The notes below the pieces were generated by a model, which ran no database searches, was not told the DNA's origin, and worked only from the letters and a program-made list of their open reading frames with translations. Source: PWXP01 sp040772845 (lineage in GTDB: Bacteria > Planctomycetota > Planctomycetia > Pirellulales > Thermoguttaceae). Taken from it: DNA of 64,000 bases. Positions 35,740 through 44,477 of the stretch are shown here, piece after piece (the first letter of the stretch is position 1; each line of letters starts with the position of its first letter). The DNA lies in assembly GCA_040772845.1 (NCBI GenBank), contig JAXGXG010000001.1:1674001-1738000 (forward strand), written 5' to 3'. The position numbers and the translations under genes are program-made.

Positions 35740-35883
35740 GGCGATCCCTCCCATCGCATGGTCTTCCTATTTCGACCCACCATAGCCTCCCATGTCTGGG
35801 CGACGGCGTCAACCGGGCCGTGTTTCGATATGCCCAAAAATGGTGGGGTGGCCCGATAGACGTCTTCGCCGTCAGGCGGCATA

Positions 35884-37293
35884 ATGTTATACGCTATGGA
35901 CCGATTCCCGAATGTAAGCCTCAGCCACGATCCGTTACACGGGTATATTACGTTTACCTCGCACGGAGGGGTTCCCGACGGCGAGGTGTCCGAACGGCAG
36001 ATTATCGACCATCCGTGGCTGCAACGGCTCCGCCAGATCCATCAGCTCCAGACGGCGTGGTGGGTCTTCCCCACGGCCGAACATACCCGGTTCCAGCACG
36101 TTCTGGGCGCCATGCACCTGGCCGGCCGCGCGGTCGATACACTTCTGGAAAGCCTTGCCCAGGTGTGTTCGGACCTGCCATCGCCCGGATATATCAGCAC
36201 GCTGATGCGTTTGGCCGCACTGCTGCACGATGTGGGGCATGGGCCGTTCGGGCATTTTTTCGACAGCTACTATCTGTCCCAGTTCGGCCTGACACACGAG
36301 TCGCTTGGCGCCGAGATCATCCGGCGCGAGTTGGGTGGTTTGACGCGTGGGGTGCGCCGCAGTCCAAGCGCAGCCATGGAACCGGACGAGACGATCGATC
36401 CGGAGCAGATCGCCTTCCTGATTACGCGTCCTCGCGACGGCGCGGTCGACGCCCCGCTGTGGTTGCGCATGCTTCGCAGCCTGTTCAGCGGACTGTATAC
36501 GGTCGACAATATGGACTTTGTGCTCCGCGATGCCTACATGTCGGGCTACAGCACGCGGGCGTTCGATCTGGAACGCTTGCTGCACTACAGCCGCTTTACC
36601 GAGAAGGGGTTGACGGTCCACGAGCGGGGTCTTTCGGCACTGGTGCAGTTCATCTCCGTGCGGGCCGACCTGTTTCGGGCGATCTATTTCCATCGCACGG
36701 TCCGCGCGATCGACCTGGAACTGCAGGAGCTGTTCGCCGATTCGCGCGATTTGATCTTCCCCGGCGATCCACGGGAACACCTGGAGGAGTATCGACGCCT
36801 GACCGAATGGTCGCTTCTGGCCGAGGTGGGCCGCTTGTGGCAAAGCCAGAATCCGCGTCTGCGTACGTTGGGCGAGCGGTGGCAGCGATTCTTGCGTCGC
36901 GACCTTCGCTGGCATATGGCGTGCGAGCGTACGATCTTCTTTGCCCCGGGGCAGTCGGAGCATGGCAGTGTATTGAGTAGCGAAACCACGTTCGAGGCGG
37001 CGGTCCGCGATCTGTTGCCGCCGGAACTGCGCAACCTGCCGTTGCGCGTGGATACGGCGCGGCACGTGCATCGGCCGGGCGCCCACCTTCCGTCGGCGGG
37101 GCAGAACTTCCTGTACGAGTCGGGCACGGACCGCATCCTGGGGCTCGACGAACGGGAGATGTTCCGCCGAATCGCCATCAGCTTCCGCATCTGCCGCATC
37201 TATACCCACGATGCGACCCACGTGGCCGCCCTGAATCACGTGATGGACCGCCTGACCGGCGCGGCCACCATGGATGACCTGACGAATATGTAA
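35884..37293 (+). CDS. HD-domain phosphohydrolase (COG1078 type)
   Basis: 469 residues. It starts near MDRFPNVSLSHDPLHGYI, then HTRFQHVLGAMHLA (first His of the HD site), LAALLHDVGHGPFGHFF (HD pair) and DNMDFVLRDAYMSGY (last Asp). This matches the dNTPase/SAMHD1-like HD superfamily of metal-dependent phosphohydrolases. All HD ligands are present, so catalysis is likely, possibly on nucleotides. The start at 35884 (AGGCGG upstream) is used; a second ATG at 35896 fits the family N-terminus equally well. It is followed closely by purB on the same strand. Confidence 0.88.
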   Translation: MLYAMDRFPNVSLSHDPLHGYITFTSHGGVPDGEVSERQIIDHPWLQRLRQIHQLQTAWWVFPTAEHTRFQHVLGAMHLAGRAVDTLLESLAQVCSDLPSPGYISTLMRLAALLHDVGHGPFGHFFDSYYLSQFGLTHESLGAEIIRRELGGLTRGVRRSPSAAMEPDETIDPEQIAFLITRPRDGAVDAPLWLRMLRSLFSGLYTVDNMDFVLRDAYMSGYSTRAFDLERLLHYSRFTEKGLTVHERGLSALVQFISVRADLFRAIYFHRTVRAIDLELQELFADSRDLIFPGDPREHLEEYRRLTEWSLLAEVGRLWQSQNPRLRTLGERWQRFLRRDLRWHMACERTIFFAPGQSEHGSVLSSETTFEAAVRDLLPPELRNLPLRVDTARHVHRPGAHLPSAGQNFLYESGTDRILGLDEREMFRRIAISFRICRIYTHDATHVAALNHVMDRLTGAATMDDLTNM

Positions 37294-37347
37294 TCGAATC
37301 TGTTGCCGTCGAATGTCCCGGGTATGAAACACAACGAAAGGACGAGA

Positions 37348-38781
37348 ATGCTGACCGACACCAGCCGCTACGACAATCCGCTGATCGAACGCTATGCTTC
37401 GCAGGCCATGGCGGAGCTGTGGAGTCCGCAACGGAAGTTCAGTACGTGGCGACGGCTTTGGGTAGCGCTGGCCGAGGCCGAGGCGGAATTGGGGCTGCCC
37501 ATCACGGAAGCCCAGATTGCCGAGCTGCGCGGCCAGGTAGACAACATCGACTTCGCGGCGGCCGACCGATATGAGCGGCAGTTACGCCACGACGTCATGG
37601 CGCACGTCCACGCCTACGGCGACGCCTGCCCCACGGCCCGCGGCATCATCCACCTCGGCGCCACAAGCTGCTTTGTGGGCGACAATGCCGACCTGCTGTT
37701 GTTGCGCGAAGCACTGATGATGATCCGCGCCCAGTTGGTCGCCGTAATCGACAACCTGGGCCGATTCGCCGCGAGGCATCGTGACGTTGCGTGCCTGGGA
37801 TTCACACACCTGCAACCGGCCCAGCCCACCACCGTCGGCAAGCGCGCCTGCCTGTGGGCGTATGATTTCGCGCTCGATCTGGCGGAGATCGAGCACCGGC
37901 TCGAGCACCTGAAGGCCCGGGGGGCAAAAGGGACGACGGGCACGCAGGCGAGCTTTCTGCAACTGTTCGGAGGCGATCATGCGAAGGTTCGCCGCCTGGA
38001 TGAACTGGTGTGCCGGAAACTCGGCTTCGAGGCATCGTACTCCGTCACCGGGCAGACGTATCCGCGGAAGATCGATACGCAAATCGTGGCTGCCTTGGCC
38101 GGAATTGCCCAGAGCGCCCACAAGATGGCGACCGACATCCGGATCCTGGCGCACCGCAAGGAGATCGAAGAGCCGTTCGAGCGTACGCAGGTGGGTTCGT
38201 CGGCCATGGCATACAAGCGGAATCCGATGCGTTCGGAGCGTATCTGTTCGCTCGCCCGGTTTCTCACCGGACTCGTGCCGGTTGCCGCAGAAACGGCGTG
38301 TGTTCAGTGGCTCGAGCGTACGCTGGACGACAGCGCCGCACGGCGGCTCGTGCTGCCGCAAGCGTTTCTTGCCGCAGACTCCGTACTGCTTCTGAGCGAA
38401 AACGTTACTTCAGGCCTGGTTGTCTATCCGAAGGTCGTTGCCGCGGCGCTCGCGGCCGAATTGCCGTTCATGGCGACCGAGAGTATTCTGATGGCCGCCG
38501 TGGCCGGCGGGGGCGACCGCCAGGACCTGCACGAGCGGATCCGGCAGCACAGTCAGGCCGCGGCCGCCGTGATCAAGGAGCAAGGCGGCGCCAATGATCT
38601 GATCGGCCGCCTGCGGGCCGACAAGGCCTTTGGAGCCGTCGATTTCGAGACGGCACTCGATCCGCAGCAGTTCATCGGCCGGGCGCCGGAGCAGGTCGAT
38701 GAGTTCCTGCGCGACGTGATCGAACCGATCCGCAAGAGGCACCCGCATGCTCTCGGTGCGGCCGCTGAGATTCAGGTATGA
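37348..38781 (+). CDS. purB: Adenylosuccinate lyase
   Basis: About 477 residues, the normal length, with GAAAGGA before the ATG at 37348. The fumarase/aspartase-superfamily signature GSSAMAYKRNPMRSER is intact, as are HDVMAHVHAYGDACP and LGATSCFVGDNAD (substrate-binding segments) and FTHLQPAQPTTVGKR. The enzyme acts twice in purine synthesis, splitting fumarate from SAICAR and from adenylosuccinate. The C-terminal HERIRQHSQAAAAVIKEQG is the family's end domain. It lies behind the HD phosphohydrolase, so both may share nucleotide-related regulation. It converges on the fur gene with 9 bases between stops. Confidence 0.95.
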   Translation: MLTDTSRYDNPLIERYASQAMAELWSPQRKFSTWRRLWVALAEAEAELGLPITEAQIAELRGQVDNIDFAAADRYERQLRHDVMAHVHAYGDACPTARGIIHLGATSCFVGDNADLLLLREALMMIRAQLVAVIDNLGRFAARHRDVACLGFTHLQPAQPTTVGKRACLWAYDFALDLAEIEHRLEHLKARGAKGTTGTQASFLQLFGGDHAKVRRLDELVCRKLGFEASYSVTGQTYPRKIDTQIVAALAGIAQSAHKMATDIRILAHRKEIEEPFERTQVGSSAMAYKRNPMRSERICSLARFLTGLVPVAAETACVQWLERTLDDSAARRLVLPQAFLAADSVLLLSENVTSGLVVYPKVVAAALAAELPFMATESILMAAVAGGGDRQDLHERIRQHSQAAAAVIKEQGGANDLIGRLRADKAFGAVDFETALDPQQFIGRAPEQVDEFLRDVIEPIRKRHPHALGAAAEIQV

Positions 38782-38790
38782 CGCAGGCGC

Positions 38791-39285
38791 CTAGTTCCTC
38801 GTGGCGTCCTTGCCTTCCTTGCGACAGCATTCGCTGCACTTGCCCACAACGAACACGCGATGACCGGTCACGCAGAAATCGTGTTCCCGGGCAACTTCCT
38901 TGCAGAGACGCTCGATCTCTTCACTCCGGAACTCGATCAAACGGCCGCATTTCTGGCAATGCAGATGGTCGTGTTGCGGGTAGCCGTAATCGTGCTCGTA
39001 GACGTTGCGGCCGCGCAAGGTCATGGAACGCAACATGCCGGCATCGACCAACTCACCCAGGGTCCGGTAGATGGTCGGCCGGCTCACCTGCCGCTCGGCA
39101 ATCAGCGGGCGAAGATGATCGATCAGTTCGTCGGCATCGAAGTGATCGTGATGGCTGAATACCATCTCGACGATCAACTGCCGCTGCCTGGTCAGCCGCT
39201 TTCCCCGTGCTTGAAGAAACTGGTTGAAGCGTTCGGTAGGCGTAACCTTGACATCGACGGATTCGAGCGAAAAGCTATCCGGCAT
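38791..39285 (-). CDS. Fur family transcriptional regulator
   Basis: 164 residues. It has the winged-helix DNA-binding half (ARGKRLTRQRQLIVEMVFSHHDHFDADEL, SRPTIYRTLGELVDAGM) and a dimerisation half with HDYGYPQHDHLHC. Structural zinc sites are C110-x2-C113 and C150-x2-C153. Fur-type proteins sense iron, zinc or peroxide; the residues do not separate these subtypes by eye. The terminal CCRKEGKDATRN tail is an addition. It lies 11 bases downstream of flgM and is probably co-transcribed with it, which is unusual. Confidence 0.92.
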   Translation of the reverse strand: MPDSFSLESVDVKVTPTERFNQFLQARGKRLTRQRQLIVEMVFSHHDHFDADELIDHLRPLIAERQVSRPTIYRTLGELVDAGMLRSMTLRGRNVYEHDYGYPQHDHLHCQKCGRLIEFRSEEIERLCKEVAREHDFCVTGHRVFVVGKCSECCRKEGKDATRN

Positions 39286-39296
39286 GATGGGTGCAG

Positions 39297-39596
39297 CTAA
39301 CCGAGTTCGTCGAGCAGCCGTTCGACGGCGACGTCGAACTTCTGCTGGGTTTCGTAACTCCCTGCGGCGATCTGGGCGCGAATCTGATCCACGCGATCCT
39401 GGCGGATTTCCGGGATCTGCCTGGCCTGATCGACCAGGCGCGCCGCTTCGGCCGCCTTGCTGCCGGCATCGGAGATGTTCAATTCATCGCCCGCCGACGA
39501 ACGCCCGGAGGACGAAGATTCCCTCAGCACCCGCGCATGATGAGGCGCGGTGACCGACTGAGGACCATGCAAATGAGTAGGACCGTAAACGTGCAT
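39297..39596 (-). CDS. flgM: Anti-sigma-28 factor FlgM
   Basis: 99 residues from the ATG at 39596 with GAGGAG upstream. A disordered His/Ser-rich N-terminus (MHVYGPTHLHGPQSV) is followed by ELNISDAGSKAAEAARLVDQ, then IPEIRQDRVDQIRAQIAAGS, YETQQKFDVAVERLLDEL. This is the FlgM pattern: the IRQDRVDQIRAQIAAGSY segment is the sigma-28 binding helix region. It holds the flagellar sigma factor inactive until the hook is complete and FlgM is exported. Located near flagellin, followed by fur. Confidence 0.85.
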   Translation of the reverse strand: MHVYGPTHLHGPQSVTAPHHARVLRESSSSGRSSAGDELNISDAGSKAAEAARLVDQARQIPEIRQDRVDQIRAQIAAGSYETQQKFDVAVERLLDELG

Positions 39597-40083
39597 TAGA
39601 TTAGTCTCCTCGCGCGAGGCCGTGTTCCATCCTTGAAAGTCCACCTCGTCGTCCCTCGGCGTCGCGTTTGGCATCCGTTACGACTGTGCAAAGCTGTTGG
39701 TGCGTGTTGTGATGAACCGCATGCTTTGATGTCATCGGATACTCGCTCGCCGACGGATTAGGACAAACCACTACGCCCGCCTGGTAACGAATTGCTTCTC
39801 TCGATCACTTGTAACGCATGTGACGATGCAGGGGCACCGGCCGTGTTGCGTCGAAAAAACAAGCGAATGCTTTTTGCAACAGGATCCGATCTGCTCGTTG
39901 CTTTGCGAATCGTTTCGCCGCAATGCGCGATCGGACTTCGCTGCTTAACACTATTCTGCACCGGAATCCGATCGAATCCAACCCCCATCGTGATGAACTT
40001 GCATTTTGTACGGATCGCACGATCCTCCGGTTCGCTCGCCCCGGAAATCGCAGCGATTCACGACGTTAGTCTACAGGTAGCGG

Positions 40084-40112
40084 ATTATAGGAAAAGTCCG
40101 AAAGATGGACAA
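40084..40112 (-). promoter_or_regulatory. Sigma-70-like promoter reading towards flgM-fur
   Basis: On the minus strand TTGTCC (40112-40107), exactly 17 bases, then a perfect TATAAT (40089-40084). It would give a leader of almost 500 bases before flgM, or a separate small RNA. Confidence 0.5.
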
Positions 40113-40260
40113 GACGGATCTGTCTCGTACTTCATATAGGGGGTTCACTCGCGATTACCGAACCGCCTCCCCCCTCTTCCGAACCAGGAACCGCCGCGAA
40201 AACTCCCCCTTGCGGCAAAAACGCGTTCGGATGTCTCTCTGTAAGGCCTGAACTGCCTGT

Positions 40261-40280
40261 AGCAGGCTTCTCCGCCTGCT
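40261..40280 (-). terminator. Hairpin behind the flagellin gene
   Basis: AGCAGGC and GCCTGCT form a perfect 7-bp stem with a 6-base loop, 37 bases after the flagellin stop codon on the minus strand. There is no T-tract, so termination is only a possibility. Confidence 0.35.
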
Positions 40281-40316
40281 GGCGGCACGGCAAGCACCGC
40301 CCCATTGCCCTCTCGG

Positions 40317-41762
40317 TCAGTCGAGCCCGGCAATCTGCCTGATCATATCCACGATGGCCAGACGTTGATTGTTGAGGATCGTCAGACCCGAAACGGCGTT
40401 CTCGGCCAGTGCCTGGTAATACGCGATCTTCGTATCCTCTTCCGTATCGTTCACCCCGTCGACTTCGTCGATGGCGTCTTCCAGGTCGGTCTCCATCTCT
40501 TCGAGCAACGTCGATGCGCTGGCAATCTGCGAGTTGAAGAAACCGTCGACAGAACCTCCGGCCCGGGTAACGACGCCGATCGCCTCGTCGACCACGCGGA
40601 TCGCTTGCGATGTCTTGTCGTCCAGGCCGGCCAGCGAGCCCCCGGAATAAAGCTGGTCGAGGGTTCCGCTCACGCCGCCAAGCCGGGCAGGCAGCAGACT
40701 CTGGACGGAAAGGGCCGAGGTGCGGCTCAGATCGGTGGAGATGGCGTATTCCAACGCCCCGCCGCCGATCGTAATGGTGTTAATCCCGCCGGCGTATCCT
40801 GCCTGGAACTCGATGTCGTAGTGCAGGCCGTTCTGGTAATACGAGAACGTATTCCCGGAAGTACGACCGACGGTCGTGTCGCCGTCGTAGGATTGGCCGT
40901 TGATTTCAACGGTGGCGTCAGTGCCGGCGCCGGTGCCTGTTGTGGTGAAGGTTCCGGCGGTCACGCCGATCGTGATGGTTGCATCGCTACCATAATCGAC
41001 ACTGGTCAGGGTGAGCGTGTCGTCTTCAACGCTGGCCGTAACACCCGTTTTGTGGCTTGTGGCATTGATTTCGTCGCGCAGGGTGGTCAGCGCCTCATCT
41101 TCGGTCACGGAGAACTCGTACTCGCCGAGGCTGCCGGTGATTGTGAAGGTTGCGTCCGCCTGGATGGAAGCCAGGCCCGTCTTGCCCTCGTACTGCAATT
41201 CGCCGCGGGTGGCCGCCGCGGTTACCTGGCCGTAGATGGTGGGCGAGACCGGCGCGCCGGCCCCGGCGCCGGCGCCGGACTGGTAGACCACCATATTGGA
41301 GATCTGCTGCGGATGGATGCCCGTTGTGGAATACGTGGCGGATCCGTCAAGTACCTTCCGGCCGTCGATTGCCGTGGTTGCCAGGCTCTTGATGGCGTCG
41401 ATGGCGTCGTCGATTTTCGTTTGGGATGCGACTCGCTCGTCGGGCGTGAGCGCTCCTTCCTCATCCTTCAGCAGTTCGGTGCGGATGATGGCAAGCTGAT
41501 CTTCGATGTCGCCGATCGCATCCTGCGTCTGAGAAACCATGGAACTGGCGGCCGTAACGTTCGTCATCGTGTTGCGAACGCCGTAGAGTTGCGTCTGCAT
41601 CTTGCTGAGCATCATGAAGCCGGAAACGTCGTCGGCCGGCCGGTTGATGCGATGGCCGGTCGTTTTTCGCAGGGTAGCCGCGGCGATTTCGGCATTCGCC
41701 TCAGCGAGCCTGTTCAGCAGGCTTCGTTCCATTCCGGTGAGCGATACTCCGATGCGACTCAT
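40317..41762 (-). CDS. Flagellin-like protein
   Basis: 481 residues. The N-terminal helix region (AEANAEIAAATLRKTTGHRINRPADDVSGFMMLSKMQTQL) and the C-terminal helix (AENAVSGLTILNNQRLAIVDMIRQIAGLD) are the coiled D0/D1 ends of flagellins and hook-associated FlgL-type proteins. The Gly/Thr/Ser-rich middle (130-360) is the variable surface domain and contains a YEFSVTEDEALTTLRDEIN segment like flagellin hook-IN repeats. Low Phe/Cys and no signal peptide agree with export by the flagellar system. It follows the HD/PAS/GGDEF gene by 12 bases, so signalling protein and filament protein are probably one transcript. A FlgL assignment is the main alternative. Confidence 0.85.
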   Translation of the reverse strand: MSRIGVSLTGMERSLLNRLAEANAEIAAATLRKTTGHRINRPADDVSGFMMLSKMQTQLYGVRNTMTNVTAASSMVSQTQDAIGDIEDQLAIIRTELLKDEEGALTPDERVASQTKIDDAIDAIKSLATTAIDGRKVLDGSATYSTTGIHPQQISNMVVYQSGAGAGAGAPVSPTIYGQVTAAATRGELQYEGKTGLASIQADATFTITGSLGEYEFSVTEDEALTTLRDEINATSHKTGVTASVEDDTLTLTSVDYGSDATITIGVTAGTFTTTGTGAGTDATVEINGQSYDGDTTVGRTSGNTFSYYQNGLHYDIEFQAGYAGGINTITIGGGALEYAISTDLSRTSALSVQSLLPARLGGVSGTLDQLYSGGSLAGLDDKTSQAIRVVDEAIGVVTRAGGSVDGFFNSQIASASTLLEEMETDLEDAIDEVDGVNDTEEDTKIAYYQALAENAVSGLTILNNQRLAIVDMIRQIAGLD

Positions 41763-41774
41763 CCGTTGGCTCCT

Positions 41775-44075
41775 TTACGACCGCTTGTGCAGCCATGGCA
41801 CGAACAAACGCTTCGCCCGGGAGATGGCGCCCGATCCGGCCGGCGGCGTATTGTCCTCCGCTTCCGTCGCCATCAGATAGGAGCGGAAGCTGGCCAGCAC
41901 GTCGCGGGCCCGGTCGGCAATGTCTTGCCGGCGGCGATCGCGAGCGTGGCTCAGCCCGATGCTGACACGGACCTTGGTTCGGGCAACGCCGCGTGTCGGG
42001 ACGCCATCGCGAGTCTGGTTGTCGCGCTGCTCGACAAAGTGCAATTCGATTCGGAACGTGACCGGTCGATCGGTCAATCGCCGCAGCCGGCTGGGGTGCT
42101 TATCGTCGATTTCCAGCTCGACACGATCGCTTTCCGTTTTGACGATGCGCGCTTCATGGTCGGCCACGAAGCCACGGAGCTTTTCAATCGCCATCTTGAT
42201 GGGAACAGGAGTAACGAGCATCTTCTGAACGAGATAACCGCCGGTTGCCCCGTCGTTGCCGAAGAAGCTCTTGACGGATCGCTCGTCGGCGGTGGCGGCG
42301 CCCGTTCCCAACTGCACCACCTGATTGCGCCCTCGCGATTTCGCCATAAGCAGGGCCCGGTCGGCGCGGCGAAGCATGGTTTCCGGCGTATCGCCCGGTT
42401 GGATCTCGGTAACGCCGAAGCTGGCCGTCAGCGCTCGGCCGTCCATGGCCGGCTGGGGCATCTGGGCAAGCGCTTTGCGAATCTGCTCGGCGCGGCGGAC
42501 CGCGGTGGAGTTGTCGCAGTCTGCACAGAGCATGACGAACTCCTCGCCGCCGTAGCGGGCCGCCAGGTCGCCCGGGCGGCAGGCGCCTTTCAGAAGTTTG
42601 GCCAGGCTCATAATGGCATGGTCGCCCGCCTGGTGGCCGTACGTATCGTTCACCCGCTTGAATCGATCCAGATCCATGATGATCAGCGAGCAGGGCACGC
42701 CCTGCTGCTGATGGGTTGCGATGAACATCTCTTGCACGCGATCGAATTCGGCGCGGTTGGCCAACTGGGTGAGCGGATCCTGGGTGGCCTTTTCGTGCAG
42801 ACTCTGGCATTGCTGTTCCAGCGTCGTTTCCGAGGAGGCGTCGTGGAACAGGAGGATGGCGCCCAACATCTTGCTGCCGTCGCCGATGACGGGAATCGTA
42901 TGCGAATCGACCGCCACCGCCCGATTGTTGCGTCCGGAAATGGTCAGACGCCGCAACGACTGCACGCCCGAACGCAGGGCGCACGTTACCGGGCAATCGG
43001 CCTCGCCGACCAATTGACGGCGTTCGTCCGTCATCTGGAGCAATTCCGGGTGCCATTGACGCTGCCGCATGCTGGCGCCGGGAATGCCTGTCAGGCGTTC
43101 CGCACCGCGGTTCCACAGCGTGACCAGCCCGTGGGCGTCGATGAAGACCACGGCATCGTACATATTCTCCAGCAGCTTCACTTGGAACAAGCCGTCGACG
43201 TCCGGCGCCGAGGGCGACGTCGGTGCGCAATTCAATTCCCAGTAGGAATCCACCATGTCCGGGTCCAGTCCGCGCAGCCATCGCCAAGCCACCGCCTCGT
43301 GGATAGCACACTGATCGGCAGCACGGAATTCGGCGAACCGGCGGACCAACTCCGGATCAAACTGGGTTCCGGCACACTCGAACATCTCGCTCATCGCCTG
43401 CTCGTGCGACATGGCCGGCCGATACACGTGATCCGTCGTCATGGCGTCGAAGGCCTCAACGATCGAGATCATGCGGGCGCCGAAGGGAATGTCTTCGCCG
43501 GCAGGGGCCGATCGGTCGCTGCTGCCGTCGTACCACGCACCTGCCTGCCCCACCATCGCCAGCACCTCCGGCGAGGAACAGCTATGGCGGAGGATTTCGA
43601 GGCTCATCTGCCGCGATTTCGCAACGACCGAGGCTTCTTCAGGATTGAGCGGTAGCGGCTTGCCCAGGATACAGTCGGGCGCTCCGATCATGCCGACGTC
43701 ATGCAGCAGGGCGGCAATCTCCATCTGATCGCGCTGCTGATCGTCCATTCCCATGTAGGTAGCCCACGCGGAGCAGGTCAGGGCGACTCGCAGGCAATGT
43801 CCCGCAGTGGGCGGATGCTTGCACTGCAAGGCCGCGAACAGGCTGCTTGCGATTCCCAACCGAACCTGGATGAGCTGATTGTCCGTCTGGGCCCCGAAGA
43901 GGGTCGGCACGGCCGGCGTCGCCGCCGCCACGCTTTCCAGTTCGCGCAGCAGGGACCCCAACTCCGACATCCAATGCTCCGCAGATGCCGCTTGACTGCT
44001 CGCGACAGGGAGCGACATCTCCGGTTGGGGGGCGGATGGCAAAGACGACATAGCTGCAGACTCTTCAGGATGCAT
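41775..44075 (-). CDS. HD-GYP-like, PAS and GGDEF signalling protein
   Basis: About 766 residues, cytosolic. Residues 60-270 resemble HD-GYP: GHCLRVALTCSAWATYMG, AALLHDVGMIGAP and EDIPFGARMISIVEAFDAMTTDHVYRP. The usual HHExxDGxGYP motif is replaced by AGAWYDGSSDRSAPAGED, so the phosphodiesterase may be inactive or altered. A PAS domain follows (about 300-430, LLENMYDAVVFIDAHGLVTLWN). Then comes a full GGDEF domain with YGGEEF and an upstream RPGD inhibitory-site motif, so c-di-GMP synthesis with feedback is expected. The last 120 residues are an unassigned beta-rich domain that could be PilZ-like. The start is uncertain (44075 or 44051). Likely links c-di-GMP to motility through the flagellin gene downstream. 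Confidence 0.85.
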   Translation of the reverse strand: MHPEESAAMSSLPSAPQPEMSLPVASSQAASAEHWMSELGSLLRELESVAAATPAVPTLFGAQTDNQLIQVRLGIASSLFAALQCKHPPTAGHCLRVALTCSAWATYMGMDDQQRDQMEIAALLHDVGMIGAPDCILGKPLPLNPEEASVVAKSRQMSLEILRHSCSSPEVLAMVGQAGAWYDGSSDRSAPAGEDIPFGARMISIVEAFDAMTTDHVYRPAMSHEQAMSEMFECAGTQFDPELVRRFAEFRAADQCAIHEAVAWRWLRGLDPDMVDSYWELNCAPTSPSAPDVDGLFQVKLLENMYDAVVFIDAHGLVTLWNRGAERLTGIPGASMRQRQWHPELLQMTDERRQLVGEADCPVTCALRSGVQSLRRLTISGRNNRAVAVDSHTIPVIGDGSKMLGAILLFHDASSETTLEQQCQSLHEKATQDPLTQLANRAEFDRVQEMFIATHQQQGVPCSLIIMDLDRFKRVNDTYGHQAGDHAIMSLAKLLKGACRPGDLAARYGGEEFVMLCADCDNSTAVRRAEQIRKALAQMPQPAMDGRALTASFGVTEIQPGDTPETMLRRADRALLMAKSRGRNQVVQLGTGAATADERSVKSFFGNDGATGGYLVQKMLVTPVPIKMAIEKLRGFVADHEARIVKTESDRVELEIDDKHPSRLRRLTDRPVTFRIELHFVEQRDNQTRDGVPTRGVARTKVRVSIGLSHARDRRRQDIADRARDVLASFRSYLMATEAEDNTPPAGSGAISRAKRLFVPWLHKRS

Positions 44076-44080
44076 GGGAC

Positions 44081-44254
44081 TTACGGGTTCCAGGATGACA
44101 CGTCGACTTCCGAACAAGACAATTCGCGACCGGGCCGCGCGCATTCCACGACGACCTCGACAGAAGCCTTCCCGTACCCCCTGCCGATTCCCATGGAGCA
44201 ACGCGCATACCTGCTACCAAACTCTAGGTCACGTCTACACTTGGGGCAAAACAT
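44081..44254 (-). CDS. Small zinc-ribbon-like protein (tentative)
   Basis: A 57-residue frame from an ATG at 44254 (GGAG 11 bases upstream): MFCPKCRRDLEFGSRYARC, later VECARP and LSCSEVD. The CPKC pair plus later cysteines suggests a zinc ribbon. Its stop lies five bases before the start of the HD/PAS/GGDEF gene, which would allow coupling. The frame remains open upstream to 44479, but that would collide with the divergent FAH gene. Could be chance. Confidence 0.3.
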   Translation of the reverse strand: MFCPKCRRDLEFGSRYARCSMGIGRGYGKASVEVVVECARPGRELSCSEVDVSSWNP

Positions 44255-44477
44255 GACTGCATCGCTCCACATACCGCCTGCGTTATGCGCCTTTCCCACC
44301 TCTATTCCCCGCGCCCACCGAACCTCGGCACCGAAAGAGGGACGCCTGCCCCGACTATTCCGCGCAACCGGTTCGGTTGTCAGCCGGGCCGTTCTCAGGT
44401 ATGCTTTGACGAGTTCCTCGCAATCCTCCCACTTTTCGGATAGACTCTGACAGACATCCCACAGCTTCGGGCAAGTC

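Larger units (their letters stand above)
39597..40316. other. Intergenic region between flagellin and flgM genes
   Basis: 720 bases with no credible protein gene on either strand. It holds a promoter-like pair on the minus strand at 40084-40112 and a hairpin at 40261-40280. The rest (39760-40080) is AT-richer than the surrounding genes, and an untranslated RNA cannot be excluded. Confidence 0.45.

Noticed and set aside
39758..39988. 76-codon minus-strand frame in the flagellin-flgM gap
   Set aside because: No Shine-Dalgarno sequence and no recognisable protein pattern.
40305..43655. 1116-codon open frame on the plus strand
   Set aside because: Antisense to flagellin and the GGDEF gene; both opposing genes have clear domains, this frame has none.
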